From Castellaniella sp035707805 (lineage in GTDB: Bacteria > Pseudomonadota > Gammaproteobacteria > Burkholderiales > Burkholderiaceae_B): DNA of 58,902 bases. This document shows, piece after piece, positions 24,889 to 32,955 of the stretch. Under the pieces are notes generated by a model. That model saw only the letters and a list, made by a program, of their open reading frames with translations. It was not told the DNA's origin and did not search any database. The stretch's first letter is position 1. Every line of letters starts with the position of its first letter. The position numbers and the translations under genes are program-made. The DNA is taken from NCBI GenBank assembly GCA_035707805.1, contig DASSTS010000021.1, positions 1 through 58,902 of the forward strand, in the 5' to 3' direction.

Positions 24889-25926
24889 ATGTCCATGATG
24901 TCATCCGCCCCGTCCCTGTCCTGGCTGGACGCCCACGGCTCCCATCACGAAATCGGCCTGGCCATGGGCCGCTGGGGCGCCGCGGCATGCCGGCGGCACC
25001 TGCTGTCCTCGGCCGCCTGGGCGCAGGTCATGGCCCATCGCGACCATCCCGGCATCCCGACGCTGCAGTCGCTGCTGCACCGCCATTTTCCCTGGATCGA
25101 GCGCGAGCTCGCCGGCCTGGCCGAAGGCCTGGAACTGCCCTACGAAGACGTGTTTCTCTGGAATTGCCGCGGCGACCTGTGGGCCATGGCCCCCGACGGC
25201 TGCACCACGGTGCTGGCGCCGCAGCGGCTCAGCCACAATGAAGACGGCGATCCGGGCTTTGCCGGCGCCTGCGGGATGGCGAAGATCCGGCCCATCGATG
25301 CGCCGGCCTTCGTGTCTTTCCTGTATCCCGGGTCCCTGCCCGGGCATACCTTCGCGGTCAACCAGGCCGGGCTGGCCGTGACCGTCAACAACATCCGGGC
25401 GCGGCGGGCCCGGGCCGAGGGCGTGCCCCGCATGGTGCTGACCCGCGCCCTGCTGGGCACGCAGTCCCCCGCGCAAGCCATCACGCTGCTGCGCGACCAT
25501 CCGCGCATGGGCGCCTTTCACCTGGGCATCGGCCAGGCGGGCGCGCACGGCACCTTCAGCGTCGAATTCAGCCAGGCCGCGGTCTCGGTGCAGCCGGTGC
25601 GCCAGAGCCGGCGCCTGCATGCCAACCATGCCGTCCACGAGGCGCAGCAGCCGCTGGCGCAGGTGATCACGGCATCGTCAAGCCGCCGGCAGGCGCGCGG
25701 CGAATCCCTGCTGGGCGAGGACGCGTCCCCGCTGGACATCCTGGCGGACACGGGCGACGCGCAAGAGCCCATCCTGCGCCGGTCCGCCGCCGACACGGAC
25801 CAGGAAAACACCATGGCGACCGCAGACATCGACCTGTCGGGCGACATGGCGCGCTGGGAAGTCTACGAGCCCGGCCAGCGCCAGGCTCTGTTCAGTTTCC
25901 AGGGGCTGCACCGCCTGGCCGGCTGA
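24889..25926 (+). CDS. C45-family autoproteolytic acyltransferase/hydrolase
   Basis: A 345-aa N-terminal-nucleophile protein related to fungal acyl-CoA:6-aminopenicillanate acyltransferase. In that family the precursor cuts itself at a Gly-Cys bond and the new N-terminal Cys is the nucleophile; here the bond is G104-C105 in APDGCTTVLAP. FAVNQAGLAVTVNNI and FSVEFSQAAVSVQPV fit the fold. The start codon abuts the rpiR stop, so they form an operon. It more probably hydrolyses an N-acyl amine or amide whose freed amino group goes to the divergent aminotransferase than makes a beta-lactam; that is inference. Confidence 0.83.
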   Translation: MSMMSSAPSLSWLDAHGSHHEIGLAMGRWGAAACRRHLLSSAAWAQVMAHRDHPGIPTLQSLLHRHFPWIERELAGLAEGLELPYEDVFLWNCRGDLWAMAPDGCTTVLAPQRLSHNEDGDPGFAGACGMAKIRPIDAPAFVSFLYPGSLPGHTFAVNQAGLAVTVNNIRARRARAEGVPRMVLTRALLGTQSPAQAITLLRDHPRMGAFHLGIGQAGAHGTFSVEFSQAAVSVQPVRQSRRLHANHAVHEAQQPLAQVITASSSRRQARGESLLGEDASPLDILADTGDAQEPILRRSAADTDQENTMATADIDLSGDMARWEVYEPGQRQALFSFQGLHRLAG

Positions 25927-25939
25927 ATCGCCGGATGCC

Positions 25940-26257
25940 TCACTGGGCGCGGCTGACCATGTATTCGACGGCGGCGCGCAGCGCGGCGTCGTCGGCCTTG
26001 GTGCCGCCTCGGGCCGGCATGGCGCCCTTGCCGTTGGTGGCGACCGTCATCATCTCGTCCATGCCGCGCGCGATGATGGGCGCCCAGGCCTGCTTGTTGC
26101 CGAGCTTGGGGGCATTGGCCGCGCCCGTGCTGTGACAGGCGATGCAGGCCGACTTGTACAGCTTTTCACCCTTTTGCAGGGTACCGGCGTCGCTGGCCAT
26201 CGACAGGGCCGGAATCAGGGCCAGGCTCAGGGCCGCAACGCTCAGGGTCTTCAACAT
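25940..26257 (-). CDS. Small periplasmic cytochrome c (cytochrome c5-like)
   Basis: A 105-aa protein with a signal peptide (MLKTLSVAALSLALIPALSMAS), a single haem c site CIACH and a distal Met in GAMPARGG. This is a class I monohaem cytochrome of the c5/c555 type. The ATG at 26257 with GGAGA upstream is preferred to 26272. It is 87 bp downstream of nirK on the same strand and is a good candidate for the electron donor to the nitrite reductase. Confidence 0.87.
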   Translation of the reverse strand: MLKTLSVAALSLALIPALSMASDAGTLQKGEKLYKSACIACHSTGAANAPKLGNKQAWAPIIARGMDEMMTVATNGKGAMPARGGTKADDAALRAAVEYMVSRAQ

Positions 26258-26312
26258 GTCTTTCTCCGTCAATCAGGGGTCTTGTTGCGCAAGGCGCCCT
26301 TTGTTGGGGTTC

Positions 26313-26336
26313 CCCCGGACGGTCATCCGTCCGGGG
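26313..26336 (-). other. Strong hairpin between nirK and the cytochrome gene
   Basis: A perfect 10-bp GC-rich stem (CCCCGGACGG with CCGTCCGGGG) around a four-base loop starts nine bases after the nirK stop. There is no U-tract, so it looks more like an mRNA-stabilising or partially attenuating hairpin between the two genes than a full terminator. Confidence 0.65.
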
Positions 26337-26344
26337 CTTGGGTC

Positions 26345-27427
26345 TTACTTGATGGGACTGGGGGCGGCGACCTGCTTCATCAGGTCGTCGTTCCACTTGC
26401 CCTCGACCTTCACGTGGCCGGCGGCGCCCAGTTCAAAGGCCTCGATCAGGTTGTGGTTCACGTAGGCGTAGACGCCCGGCTGCTTGAAGGTATAGAGCGC
26501 AGCGCCGGCCGTGCCGCCCGGGATGAACCAGGTTTCCAGGTTGCGTTCCGGCTTGTTGATGAACTTGCCGGTCGCCCAGACGTAGTCGCCGTGGCCGCCG
26601 ATCAGGTGCGGACGGGTGTCGCGGTTCGCCACCGAGTGGATGAACAGCACGGTCTCGCCGACCTTGGCCGTCAGCGCACCCTTGCCCGTCAGGGCGCCGA
26701 CCTTGCCGTTGAACACGATGTGCGTGGGCACCAGCTTGCGCATGGCCTCGACCGTGTCGCCGTAGCTTTCCAGCGGCGTGTCGTAGGACTTGTAGTTGCC
26801 GTTCTCATCCTTGGGGATGTACAGGTCGAATTCACCGATGGTGTAGGCCTTGTCGTAGTGCAGTTTCTTGCCGTTGCCGTCGGTCAGGCCTTCGCGCGGC
26901 AGCACCATCAGGGTGCCGCTCATGCCCGACACGACGTGCCAGGGCACCATGCCTTCGGGCGCACAGTGGTAGATGAAGGTGCCGGTGCGGTCGGCCTTGA
27001 AGCGCAGGACGGTCTGTTCGCCCGGCTTGATCTTGGTCAGCGCGCCGCCCCCCAGCGCCCCGGTCGAGGCGTGGAAGTCGATGTTGTGTTCCAGCGTGTT
27101 CTTGGTGGGGTTGATCAGGGTGAGCTGCACGTAGTCGCCTTCGTGCACCACCATGGTGGGGCCGGGCATCGTGCCATTGAAGGTCATGGCCTGCAGGGTC
27201 GTGCCGTTTTCCTCATCGATGACGATCTTCTTTTCCTCGATCGTCATGGTGAACTCGACCACGCGCGGCTTGGCCTTGGTGGCCTGTTCGTGAGCCATCA
27301 CATTGGGCGGAGCCACCAGCATGGGCCGGATGTGTTCCAGCGCGTCGGCAGGGTCTGCAAGCGCTGCACCGCCCGCCAGCAAAGAGGCCAGAGCCGTGGC
27401 TGCCATACACAGACGAAATACCTTCAT
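26345..27427 (-). CDS. nirK: Copper-containing nitrite reductase
   Basis: Reduces nitrite to nitric oxide in the periplasm, the committing step of denitrification. The 360-aa precursor starts MKVFRLCMAATA with a cleavable signal (about 23 residues). Type 1 copper ligands are H114, C155, H164 and M169 (in HNIDFH and HCAPEGMVPWHVVSGM). Type 2 ligands are H119 and H154, with the partner-subunit His in YVNHNLIEAFE. The proton-relay Asp is in EGDYVQL. An FNR/NNR-type box lies upstream (27500-27513). nirV is just upstream on the same strand. Confidence 0.95.
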   Translation of the reverse strand: MKVFRLCMAATALASLLAGGAALADPADALEHIRPMLVAPPNVMAHEQATKAKPRVVEFTMTIEEKKIVIDEENGTTLQAMTFNGTMPGPTMVVHEGDYVQLTLINPTKNTLEHNIDFHASTGALGGGALTKIKPGEQTVLRFKADRTGTFIYHCAPEGMVPWHVVSGMSGTLMVLPREGLTDGNGKKLHYDKAYTIGEFDLYIPKDENGNYKSYDTPLESYGDTVEAMRKLVPTHIVFNGKVGALTGKGALTAKVGETVLFIHSVANRDTRPHLIGGHGDYVWATGKFINKPERNLETWFIPGGTAGAALYTFKQPGVYAYVNHNLIEAFELGAAGHVKVEGKWNDDLMKQVAAPSPIK

Positions 27428-27499
27428 ATACAACTCCCTGTTTGATGTTGTCGTCTTCTTTCGACGGTTCCATCTTGTCACGCCCTGGGTTAACCCTTA

Positions 27500-27513
27500 T
27501 TGCGCTGGATCAA
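27500..27513 (-). promoter_or_regulatory. FNR/NNR-type site upstream of nirK
   Basis: TTGCGCTGGATCAA matches the FNR/DNR/NNR consensus TTGAT-N4-ATCAA in one half fully and in the TTG of the other, with correct spacing. It lies 73 bp before the nirK start, a fitting place for activation by low oxygen or nitric oxide. Confidence 0.65.
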
Positions 27514-27634
27514 GCCCGTTCATGGGAAATTCAGGTGCCGGGGAAAAGCTTTGATCTGGCGCAAACAGCCGCCCCAGGCGTCAGGACCGGGGGCGGCGGA
27601 AAAACGACAGACGGGACGGATCGGGGAGGCGAGG

Positions 27635-28450
27635 CTAGCTGTCGCGGACGAGCCGGAAACCGAGGTTCGCGGGGGGCAGACCGATGGAACACGCGCCGTT
27701 GCGCGGGTCGCGGATGAAGTCGGGCATGGCGGCGATGTGCGCGCCGGCCAGGATGCGCACGCCGCAGTTCTCGCGCGGCGCCAGGGGCAGCGCCCCGAGG
27801 CTGTGGCTGGCGAAGCAGGTGTTGGTCCATTCCCAGACGTTGCCGCCCATGTCGCTGAGGCCCAGGGTATTGACGCCGAAATGGCCGAAGGGCTGGGCCG
27901 GCTTGATGCGTTCCTGGGCGCGGGCGACCTCGCGGTCGTATTCGGCCAGCCATCGGACCGCCGGGTTGCCGGGATCGGAAGGCAGGGCGCCGTCCTCGCG
28001 GTACCGGTCCGCCGCCGCCCGCACCCATTCGGCGTAGTCGGGCAGCCGCCAGGCCTGTCCGGTCTGCCGCGAGAGCCAGGCGGCGTAGGCGGTGGCGTCG
28101 GCCCAGCTGACGCCGACGGCGGGCAGGTCGGGCGAGTCCAGGTGGCGGAATGCCTTGTCCAGGCGCTTGCAGGCGCCGGCCTGGACGCAGCGGGCATATT
28201 CGGCCTGGCTGACCTGCCGGCGCATGATGAACCGGCCGGCGTCCACGGCGCCCTGCACGCGCGGGGCGTCGACGGGCCGGCCCCGGTCGAGGAATTCGCC
28301 GGCGGCCTGGTAGGTGAAGGATCCGGCGGGGATGGGAACGACGTCGACGTCCGGCGCGGCCGCCCCCGCCGCGGCGGCCTGCGTCAGGCCGAGCAGCGCA
28401 GCACACAGGGCGGCCGGGACGCGGGCGAGGATGGGAGCTTTCGGTTTCAT
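27635..28450 (-). CDS. nirV: NirV, formylglycine-generating-enzyme-like protein
   Basis: A 271-aa exported protein (signal ending about LTQAAAAG) of the FGE/SUMF1 fold, with VSWADATAYAAWLSRQTGQAWRLPDYAEW, NTLGLSDMGGNVWEW and a final LGFRLVRDS. Proteins of this kind next to nirK are called NirV; a role in maturation or activity of NirK has been suggested but is not firmly defined. Here it is upstream of nirK, whereas I recall nirK coming first elsewhere. It has its own FNR-type box at 28504-28517. Confidence 0.87.
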   Translation of the reverse strand: MKPKAPILARVPAALCAALLGLTQAAAAGAAAPDVDVVPIPAGSFTYQAAGEFLDRGRPVDAPRVQGAVDAGRFIMRRQVSQAEYARCVQAGACKRLDKAFRHLDSPDLPAVGVSWADATAYAAWLSRQTGQAWRLPDYAEWVRAAADRYREDGALPSDPGNPAVRWLAEYDREVARAQERIKPAQPFGHFGVNTLGLSDMGGNVWEWTNTCFASHSLGALPLAPRENCGVRILAGAHIAAMPDFIRDPRNGACSIGLPPANLGFRLVRDS

Positions 28451-28503
28451 GAGGGGCCTCTTCTGTACCCCTCCTATTGGACGCGGAAGTGCGTGGGGGC
28501 GTC

Positions 28504-28517
28504 TTGAGGCGGATCAA
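28504..28517 (-). promoter_or_regulatory. FNR/NNR-type site upstream of nirV
   Basis: TTGAGGCGGATCAA is a near-perfect FNR/NNR box (TTGAT-N4-ATCAA with one mismatch), 54 bp before the nirV start. It is better than the nirK site, and suggests nirV-nirK respond to oxygen or NO. Confidence 0.75.
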
Positions 28518-28573
28518 GCGCTGCCTGTTTCTGGCCGTGCTGTCGTCGTCGGTCAGCGCTGTGGCCGCCGGAC

Positions 28574-28759
28574 GGGGCTGAGGGTATTTCGCGCCCCATC
28601 CAGCGGTCCGGCCTGCGGCCGGACTGCCCGGATCTACCTCGTCCGGGCCGGCGGCGGGCGAACTCGGCCTGCGGCCTCAGACACGCCCGCCGACACCCCC
28701 GGCCCTCCCTTCGGTAGCATCCGGCGCTGGCCGACCGGGCGCGAAATACCCTCAGCCCC
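28574..28759 (+). repeat. Structured repeat element, copy A
   Basis: A 186-bp element bounded by a perfect 23-bp inverted repeat (28574-28596 and 28737-28759). Inside are a second closing stem CCAGCG/CGCTGG (28600-28605 with 28725-28730), the hairpin GTCCGGCC-TGC-GGCCGGAC (28606-28624) and an 8-bp stem GGCGGGCG/CGCCCGCC (28653-28660 with 28684-28691) holding a smaller GGCC-TGC-GGCC hairpin. A related copy in the opposite orientation starts about 100 bp downstream. No credible gene overlaps it. Confidence 0.85.
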
Positions 28760-28863
28760 GCCCGTCGGCGCGTTGCACTGTGGTGCTTTTGTCCCATCAC
28801 CTCCTCCGGCTCAGCTTTCCTGGCCTCAAACCGTCCAAACCAAACCCCTCCGGCGGGCGCGGG

Positions 28864-29045
28864 GCGCGGAGGCTGGGGCGCCCGGTCGGACGGCGCCGGA
28901 TGCTGACGAAGGGAGCACGGAGGCTTTCGGCGGGCGTGTCTGAGGAGCGCAGCGACGAGTTCGCCCGCCGTCCGTGCGGACGAGGCAGATCCGGGAAGTC
29001 CGGCCGCAGGCCGGACCGCCGTCTGGGGCGCCCCAGCCTCCGCGC
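28864..29045 (-). repeat. Structured repeat element, copy B (inverted)
   Basis: A 182-bp element bounded by a perfect 20-bp inverted repeat (28864-28883 and 29026-29045). Read on the minus strand its interior is, by eye, about four-fifths identical to copy A, including the same GTCCGGCC-TGC-GGCCGGAC hairpin (28998-29016) and the GGCGGGCG/CGCCCGCC stem (28929-28936 with 28962-28969). The outer arms differ from those of copy A but pair perfectly with each other, and the inner closing stem is GACGGCG/CGCCGTC. The short stretches 28518-28573, 28760-28863 and 29046-29096 hold nothing I recognise. Confidence 0.85.
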
Positions 29046-29096
29046 ACCGCACCCGCCGCGCCAGAGGCCAGTTCCCACGCCAGAACCCAGCCCCGC

Positions 29097-29888
29097 CTAC
29101 CGCCCCTTGAACTGCGCCGGCCTCTTCTGCATGAACGCGTCGATCCCCTCCGACACGTCCTCCGTCAGCATGTTCTCCGCCATCACCCCCGCCGCGTACT
29201 CGTACGCCTGCGGCAGCGGCATCCCCAGTTGCCGGTACACCATCGCCTTGCCGATCCGCACCGCCAGCGGGCTCTTGGCCTGGATCGCCTCCACCAGCCC
29301 CGCCACCGCCGCGTCCAGCTGATCGTCCGGGACCGCGTGATTCACCAGGCCGCGCTCCACCGCCTGCGCGGCGCTGATGAACTGACCCGTCACCAGCATC
29401 TCGAACGCGTTCTTCAGCGGCACATTGCGCGTCAGCGCCACCGCCGGCGTCGAACAGAACAGCCCCACGTTGATCCCCGACACCGCGAAACGCGCGCTCT
29501 CGCCCGCCACCGCCAGATCGCAACTGGCCACCAGCTGGCAGCCCGCCGCCGTGGCCGTGCCGTGGACCCGGGCGATCACCGGCACCGGACAGGCCACCAT
29601 CGACTGCATCACCCGCCCGCAGCGCGTGAACAGCTCGCGGTAATAATCCGCGTCGCCCTCGTGGCTGCGCATCTGCTTGAGATCGTGGCCCGCGCAAAAC
29701 GCCCGGCCCCGGGCCGCCAGCACCACCGCCCGCAGCGCCGTGTCCTCGCGGCAGGCGTCGAAACGCGCCTGCAGGGCATCCAGCATGTCCTCGGACAAGG
29801 CATTGAATTGGTCGGGCCGGTTCAGCGTCAGCGTCAGCACGTCATCGTGCCGATCCGCCAGCACCAGCGCATCGGAAAGGTCCTGCAT
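29097..29888 (-). CDS. Enoyl-CoA hydratase/isomerase family protein
   Basis: A 263-aa crotonase-fold protein. It has the oxyanion-hole segments RAFCAGHDLKQM and HGTATAAGCQLVASCDLAVA, then NVGLFCSTPAVALTRNV and a C-terminal helical region (FMQKRPAQFKGR). Hydratase catalysis usually needs two Glu residues near GAALGGGCEL and GxxPE; here the second position lies in VGLFCSTPA without Glu, so the reaction may be atypical. It resembles the ECHDC3-like subgroup. GGAG precedes the ATG at 29888; lipB is 11 bp upstream on the same strand. Confidence 0.85.
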   Translation of the reverse strand: MQDLSDALVLADRHDDVLTLTLNRPDQFNALSEDMLDALQARFDACREDTALRAVVLAARGRAFCAGHDLKQMRSHEGDADYYRELFTRCGRVMQSMVACPVPVIARVHGTATAAGCQLVASCDLAVAGESARFAVSGINVGLFCSTPAVALTRNVPLKNAFEMLVTGQFISAAQAVERGLVNHAVPDDQLDAAVAGLVEAIQAKSPLAVRIGKAMVYRQLGMPLPQAYEYAAGVMAENMLTEDVSEGIDAFMQKRPAQFKGR

Positions 29889-29899
29889 GATGAGTCTCC

Positions 29900-30547
29900 T
29901 CAGTGGCTGGCGGCCCAGGCCGCCGCGAACCGGCGAGCCAGGCGGTCGCCGACGTCGGTCAGGTTCGCATGGATCCCGCAGGACCGCAAATCCACGGTCC
30001 TCAGCCCCGCATAGCCGCAGGGATTGATGCCCAGGAAAGGATCCAGGTCCATCGACACGTTCAAGGCCACCCCGTGGTAGGCGCAGCCTTGGCGGATCTT
30101 GATGCCCAGCGCCGCGATCTTGGCCAGCGCCTCGCCCTGGGGATCGGCCAGCACCGACTGCGGCACGTAGATGCCGGGCGCCCCCGGCTTGCGGCAGGCC
30201 AGCGGCATGCCCAGGTCGGCCAGCACGTCCAGCACCGTCTGTTCCAGCAGGGCGACGAAATCGCGCACGTACAGTCCGCGGCGGCGCAGGTCCACCAAGG
30301 TGTAGAGCACCACCTGGCCGGGGCCGTGATAGGTCACCTGCCCGCCGCGGTTGCAATGCACCACCGGGATGCCGTGGGGGTTCAGGATGTGGGATTCGAG
30401 GCCGGCCTGGCCCAGCGTGTAGACCGGCGCATGCTCGACCAGCCACAGCTCGTCGGCAGTGTCCGCGCGGCGGGCCTCGGTGAAATCCTGCATCGCCTGC
30501 CAGACCGGCAGATAGGCCGCGGGGCGATCAAGCCAGCGTACCTGCAT
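29900..30547 (-). CDS. lipB: Octanoyl-[acyl-carrier-protein]:protein N-octanoyltransferase
   Basis: Moves octanoate from ACP to lipoyl domains, the first step of lipoate synthesis. The 215-aa protein carries the family signature RGGQVTYHGPGQ, the Lys/His-containing segment LGIKIRQGCAYHGVALNV and the catalytic-Cys motif INPCGYAGL. The DUF493 gene lies upstream with an 8-bp gap, an association also seen in E. coli (ybeD-lipB). lipA is not in this stretch. Confidence 0.95.
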   Translation of the reverse strand: MQVRWLDRPAAYLPVWQAMQDFTEARRADTADELWLVEHAPVYTLGQAGLESHILNPHGIPVVHCNRGGQVTYHGPGQVVLYTLVDLRRRGLYVRDFVALLEQTVLDVLADLGMPLACRKPGAPGIYVPQSVLADPQGEALAKIAALGIKIRQGCAYHGVALNVSMDLDPFLGINPCGYAGLRTVDLRSCGIHANLTDVGDRLARRFAAAWAASH

Positions 30548-30555
30548 GGTCGTCC

Positions 30556-30831
30556 CTACAGCACCACCGAGACCATCTCGTGGCCGTGCAGGGCGCGGTA
30601 CAGCGCGTCCAGTTGCTCGCGCGAATGGACGCGCACCGTCAGGGTCAGGCCCAGGTAGTTGCCGCTGGAACTGGGACGCACCTCGATGGTGGCCGGGTCG
30701 AAACCGGGGTCGAATCCCTGGACGAGCTGGGCCATGGCCGGCAGGAAGGCATCCTGGGCGCGCCCCATGACCTTGATCGGAAAGTCACAGGGATAGCGGA
30801 TCAGGGATTCTTCCGGGGGGATGTTCGCCAT
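30556..30831 (-). CDS. DUF493 (YbeD) family protein
   Basis: A 91-aa ferredoxin-like-fold protein of the YbeD family: MANIPPEESLIRYPCDFPIKVMG, then SSSGNYLGLTLTVRVHSREQLDALYRAL. E. coli YbeD lies between dacA and lipB, exactly as here (dacA upstream, lipB downstream). A regulatory role in lipoate metabolism has been proposed from this context only. Confidence 0.9.
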   Translation of the reverse strand: MANIPPEESLIRYPCDFPIKVMGRAQDAFLPAMAQLVQGFDPGFDPATIEVRPSSSGNYLGLTLTVRVHSREQLDALYRALHGHEMVSVVL

Positions 30832-30837
30832 GCCGCC

Positions 30838-32079
30838 CTACTCGAACATCAGGCGGACCTTGTCCACCAGGCGGCCGAAGAACCCGGCCTGCGGCACCGA
30901 ATGCATGACCTGCAACGGCACCTGTTTCAGGGTCTTGCCGTCCAGGGACACCACCAGCGTGCCCGCCTTGTCGCCTTCGGTCAGCGGCGCCATCAGCGGC
31001 TGCGTGTAGCGGGCCTCGGTCTTGATCTGGTCGGCCTGGCCGCGCGGCACCGTGATCCACAGGGGCTGGATCACGCCCAGGTCGGCGGTGTGGGATTCGC
31101 CTTCCCAGACACGGGCGGAGACCGCCGGCTTGCTCTTGTCCAGCAGCTTGACCGTGTCGAAGTTCTTGAAGCTCCAGTTCAGCAGCTTGAGGCTGTTCTC
31201 GGTGCGGGCCGCGTCACTGGCCGCGCCGACCAGCACGGACACCACGCGCCGGCCATCGCGCAGGGCGGTGGCCACCAGGCAGTAGCCCGCCGACTGCGTA
31301 TGGCCGGTCTTCAGGCCGTCGACGGTCGGGTCCGCCCACAACAGGCGGTTGCGATTGCTCTGCTTGATGTTGTTGTAGGTGTATTCCCGCTGGCTGTCGT
31401 AGTGGCGGTACTGCGGAAAGCGCTGCACCAGCGCCCGCGCCAGGGTCGCCAGGTCCTCGACCGTGGTCATGTGGTCGGGATCGGGCAGGCCGGTGGAATT
31501 GACGAAATGCGTGTGCGTCATGCCCAGCGCCTTGGCCTGCTGGTTCATCAGCGCGGCAAAGGCCGACTCGCTGCCCGCCACGGCTTCGGCCAGCGCCACG
31601 GTGGCGTCGTTGCCCGACTGCACCAGCATGCCCTGCAGCAGGTCGTCGACCAGCACGTCGGTGTTCGGGTTGATGAACATGCGCGAGCCTTCGGTCTTCC
31701 AGGCCTTTTCCGACACGTGGACCTTCTGGTCGAGCTTCAGGCGGCCGCTTTCGAGGGCCTCGAAGATCACGTAGGCCGACATGAGCTTGGTCAGCGAGGC
31801 CGGCTCGACCGCCGCTTTGGGATTCTGGGCCGCGATGACCTGCCCGCTGGTCGCATCCAGCGTCAGCCAGGCCTTGGCGCCCAGCGTCGGCAGGGGGATG
31901 TTCGACATCGCGCTGACGCCTTCCGTCGCCGGCGCTGCGGGGGCTTCGGCGGCCGCGGGAGCGGGCGCGGACGGCGCGTCGGCCGACCAGGCGGCGGACG
32001 GGACCAGCAGGGCGCAACTGAGCGCCAGCGGCGCCAGACGGAAACGACGGAGGGTCGGCAGGGACAATCTCATGGGCAT
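30838..32079 (-). CDS. dacA: D-alanyl-D-alanine carboxypeptidase (PBP5/6 type)
   Basis: Periplasmic penicillin-binding protein that trims the terminal D-Ala from peptidoglycan pentapeptides. The 413-aa precursor has a signal peptide (LAPLALSCALLVPSAAWSA) and an Ala/Pro-rich spacer. The three active-site motifs are SLTK, SGN and KTG (in DGLKTGHT). The C-terminal PBP5 domain ends in the amphipathic anchor GFFGRLVDKVRLMFE. The ATG at 32079 gives MPMRLSL; the next ATG is two codons on. A TATAAT box lies 40 bp upstream. Confidence 0.95.
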   Translation of the reverse strand: MPMRLSLPTLRRFRLAPLALSCALLVPSAAWSADAPSAPAPAAAEAPAAPATEGVSAMSNIPLPTLGAKAWLTLDATSGQVIAAQNPKAAVEPASLTKLMSAYVIFEALESGRLKLDQKVHVSEKAWKTEGSRMFINPNTDVLVDDLLQGMLVQSGNDATVALAEAVAGSESAFAALMNQQAKALGMTHTHFVNSTGLPDPDHMTTVEDLATLARALVQRFPQYRHYDSQREYTYNNIKQSNRNRLLWADPTVDGLKTGHTQSAGYCLVATALRDGRRVVSVLVGAASDAARTENSLKLLNWSFKNFDTVKLLDKSKPAVSARVWEGESHTADLGVIQPLWITVPRGQADQIKTEARYTQPLMAPLTEGDKAGTLVVSLDGKTLKQVPLQVMHSVPQAGFFGRLVDKVRLMFE

Positions 32080-32119
32080 GATCGAGGTAGAAGTTTGAAA
32101 CAAGCGAAACGTGATGCCC

Positions 32120-32149
32120 ATTATAGGCAGCACCCCCCTGCGGTTCGAA
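32120..32149 (-). promoter_or_regulatory. Putative promoter for dacA
   Basis: On the minus strand a perfect TATAAT (32120-32125) is preceded by a weak -35 candidate TTCGAA (32144-32149) with 18-bp spacing. It would give a leader of about 35 nt before the dacA ATG. Confidence 0.6.
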
Positions 32150-32251
32150 AGCCGGTCCGGCCCAAAATCGAGACAAAACGCAAGCAACTGAAACGAGCCA
32201 CGCCATCCCCGGCCCTCGGCCGGATGGCCCGGGCGGCCCACACCGCGCCGG

Positions 32252-32908
32252 TCACGCCGCGTCCCGCAGCCCCGCCAGCTCCCGCTGGACGATCTGGCGC
32301 AGCACCAGCAGCTTGCCATGGAAGAAATGGCCGGCGTCGGGCACCAGTGTGAGCGGCAGCTGGTGGGCGCGGGCGAAATCCATGCCCTCGGACAGGGGCA
32401 CGACCTCGTCCTGCTCGCCGTGGATCATCAGCGTGTGCGGCGGGACGGACAAGGGGCGGTAGCGGAAGCGCTCGACGGCGCAGCCGATCAGCATCAGGCG
32501 CGCGGGCAGCGGCAGGCCGCGGTCGGCGAGTTCCGCATACAATTGGGCCGCCACGGCCGAGCCGAAGGAAAACCCGGCCAGGATCCACGGCCCCGCGCTG
32601 GCCTGCGGCCACGCCTGGAAGACGTGCTCGACGCAGGCGACCATGTCGGCTGTCTCGCCGACGGCCCGGTCGAACTCGCCCTGCGAGCCGCCGACGCCGC
32701 GAAAATTCGGGCGGACCGCCAGCAGCCCCTGCTGCACGCAGGTGCGCGCCACCGTGGTGACGACCTTGTTGTCGCGGGTGCCGCCGTGCAGGGAATGCGG
32801 ATGCAGCACCAGCGCCCAGCCGGCAGGTGACTGTTCGGGATGGTCCACAGTATATTCAACGGTTCCGGCCATCCCCTGGAAGGCCGATTGTTCCGTACGC
32901 AAACTCAT
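32252..32908 (-). CDS. Alpha/beta hydrolase (dienelactone-hydrolase-like)
   Basis: A 218-aa alpha/beta hydrolase: LHPHSLHGGTRDNKV near the start, LAVRPNFRGVGGSQGEFD, nucleophile elbow GFSFGS (about residue 113), acid in HGEQDEVVP and catalytic His in DAGHFFHGKL. This matches the small COG2945-type hydrolases of unknown substrate found throughout Betaproteobacteria. Divergent from birA with 47 bp between them. Confidence 0.85.
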   Translation of the reverse strand: MSLRTEQSAFQGMAGTVEYTVDHPEQSPAGWALVLHPHSLHGGTRDNKVVTTVARTCVQQGLLAVRPNFRGVGGSQGEFDRAVGETADMVACVEHVFQAWPQASAGPWILAGFSFGSAVAAQLYAELADRGLPLPARLMLIGCAVERFRYRPLSVPPHTLMIHGEQDEVVPLSEGMDFARAHQLPLTLVPDAGHFFHGKLLVLRQIVQRELAGLRDAA

Positions 32909-32955
32909 GATGAACTGGACTCTGTTCGGTTCGTTCCAACCGCCATTCTACCCAC

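Noticed and set aside
24889..25926. Beta-lactam biosynthesis suggested by the acyl-CoA:6-APA acyltransferase relationship
   Set aside because: No isopenicillin or cephamycin genes are present; C45 proteins are widespread with other or unknown substrates.
28474..29697. 407-codon minus-strand frame across the repeat elements
   Set aside because: It crosses both repeat copies and the antisense of the enoyl-CoA hydratase gene; its Arg/Gly/Pro-rich product shows no domain. The non-coding repeat explanation is better.
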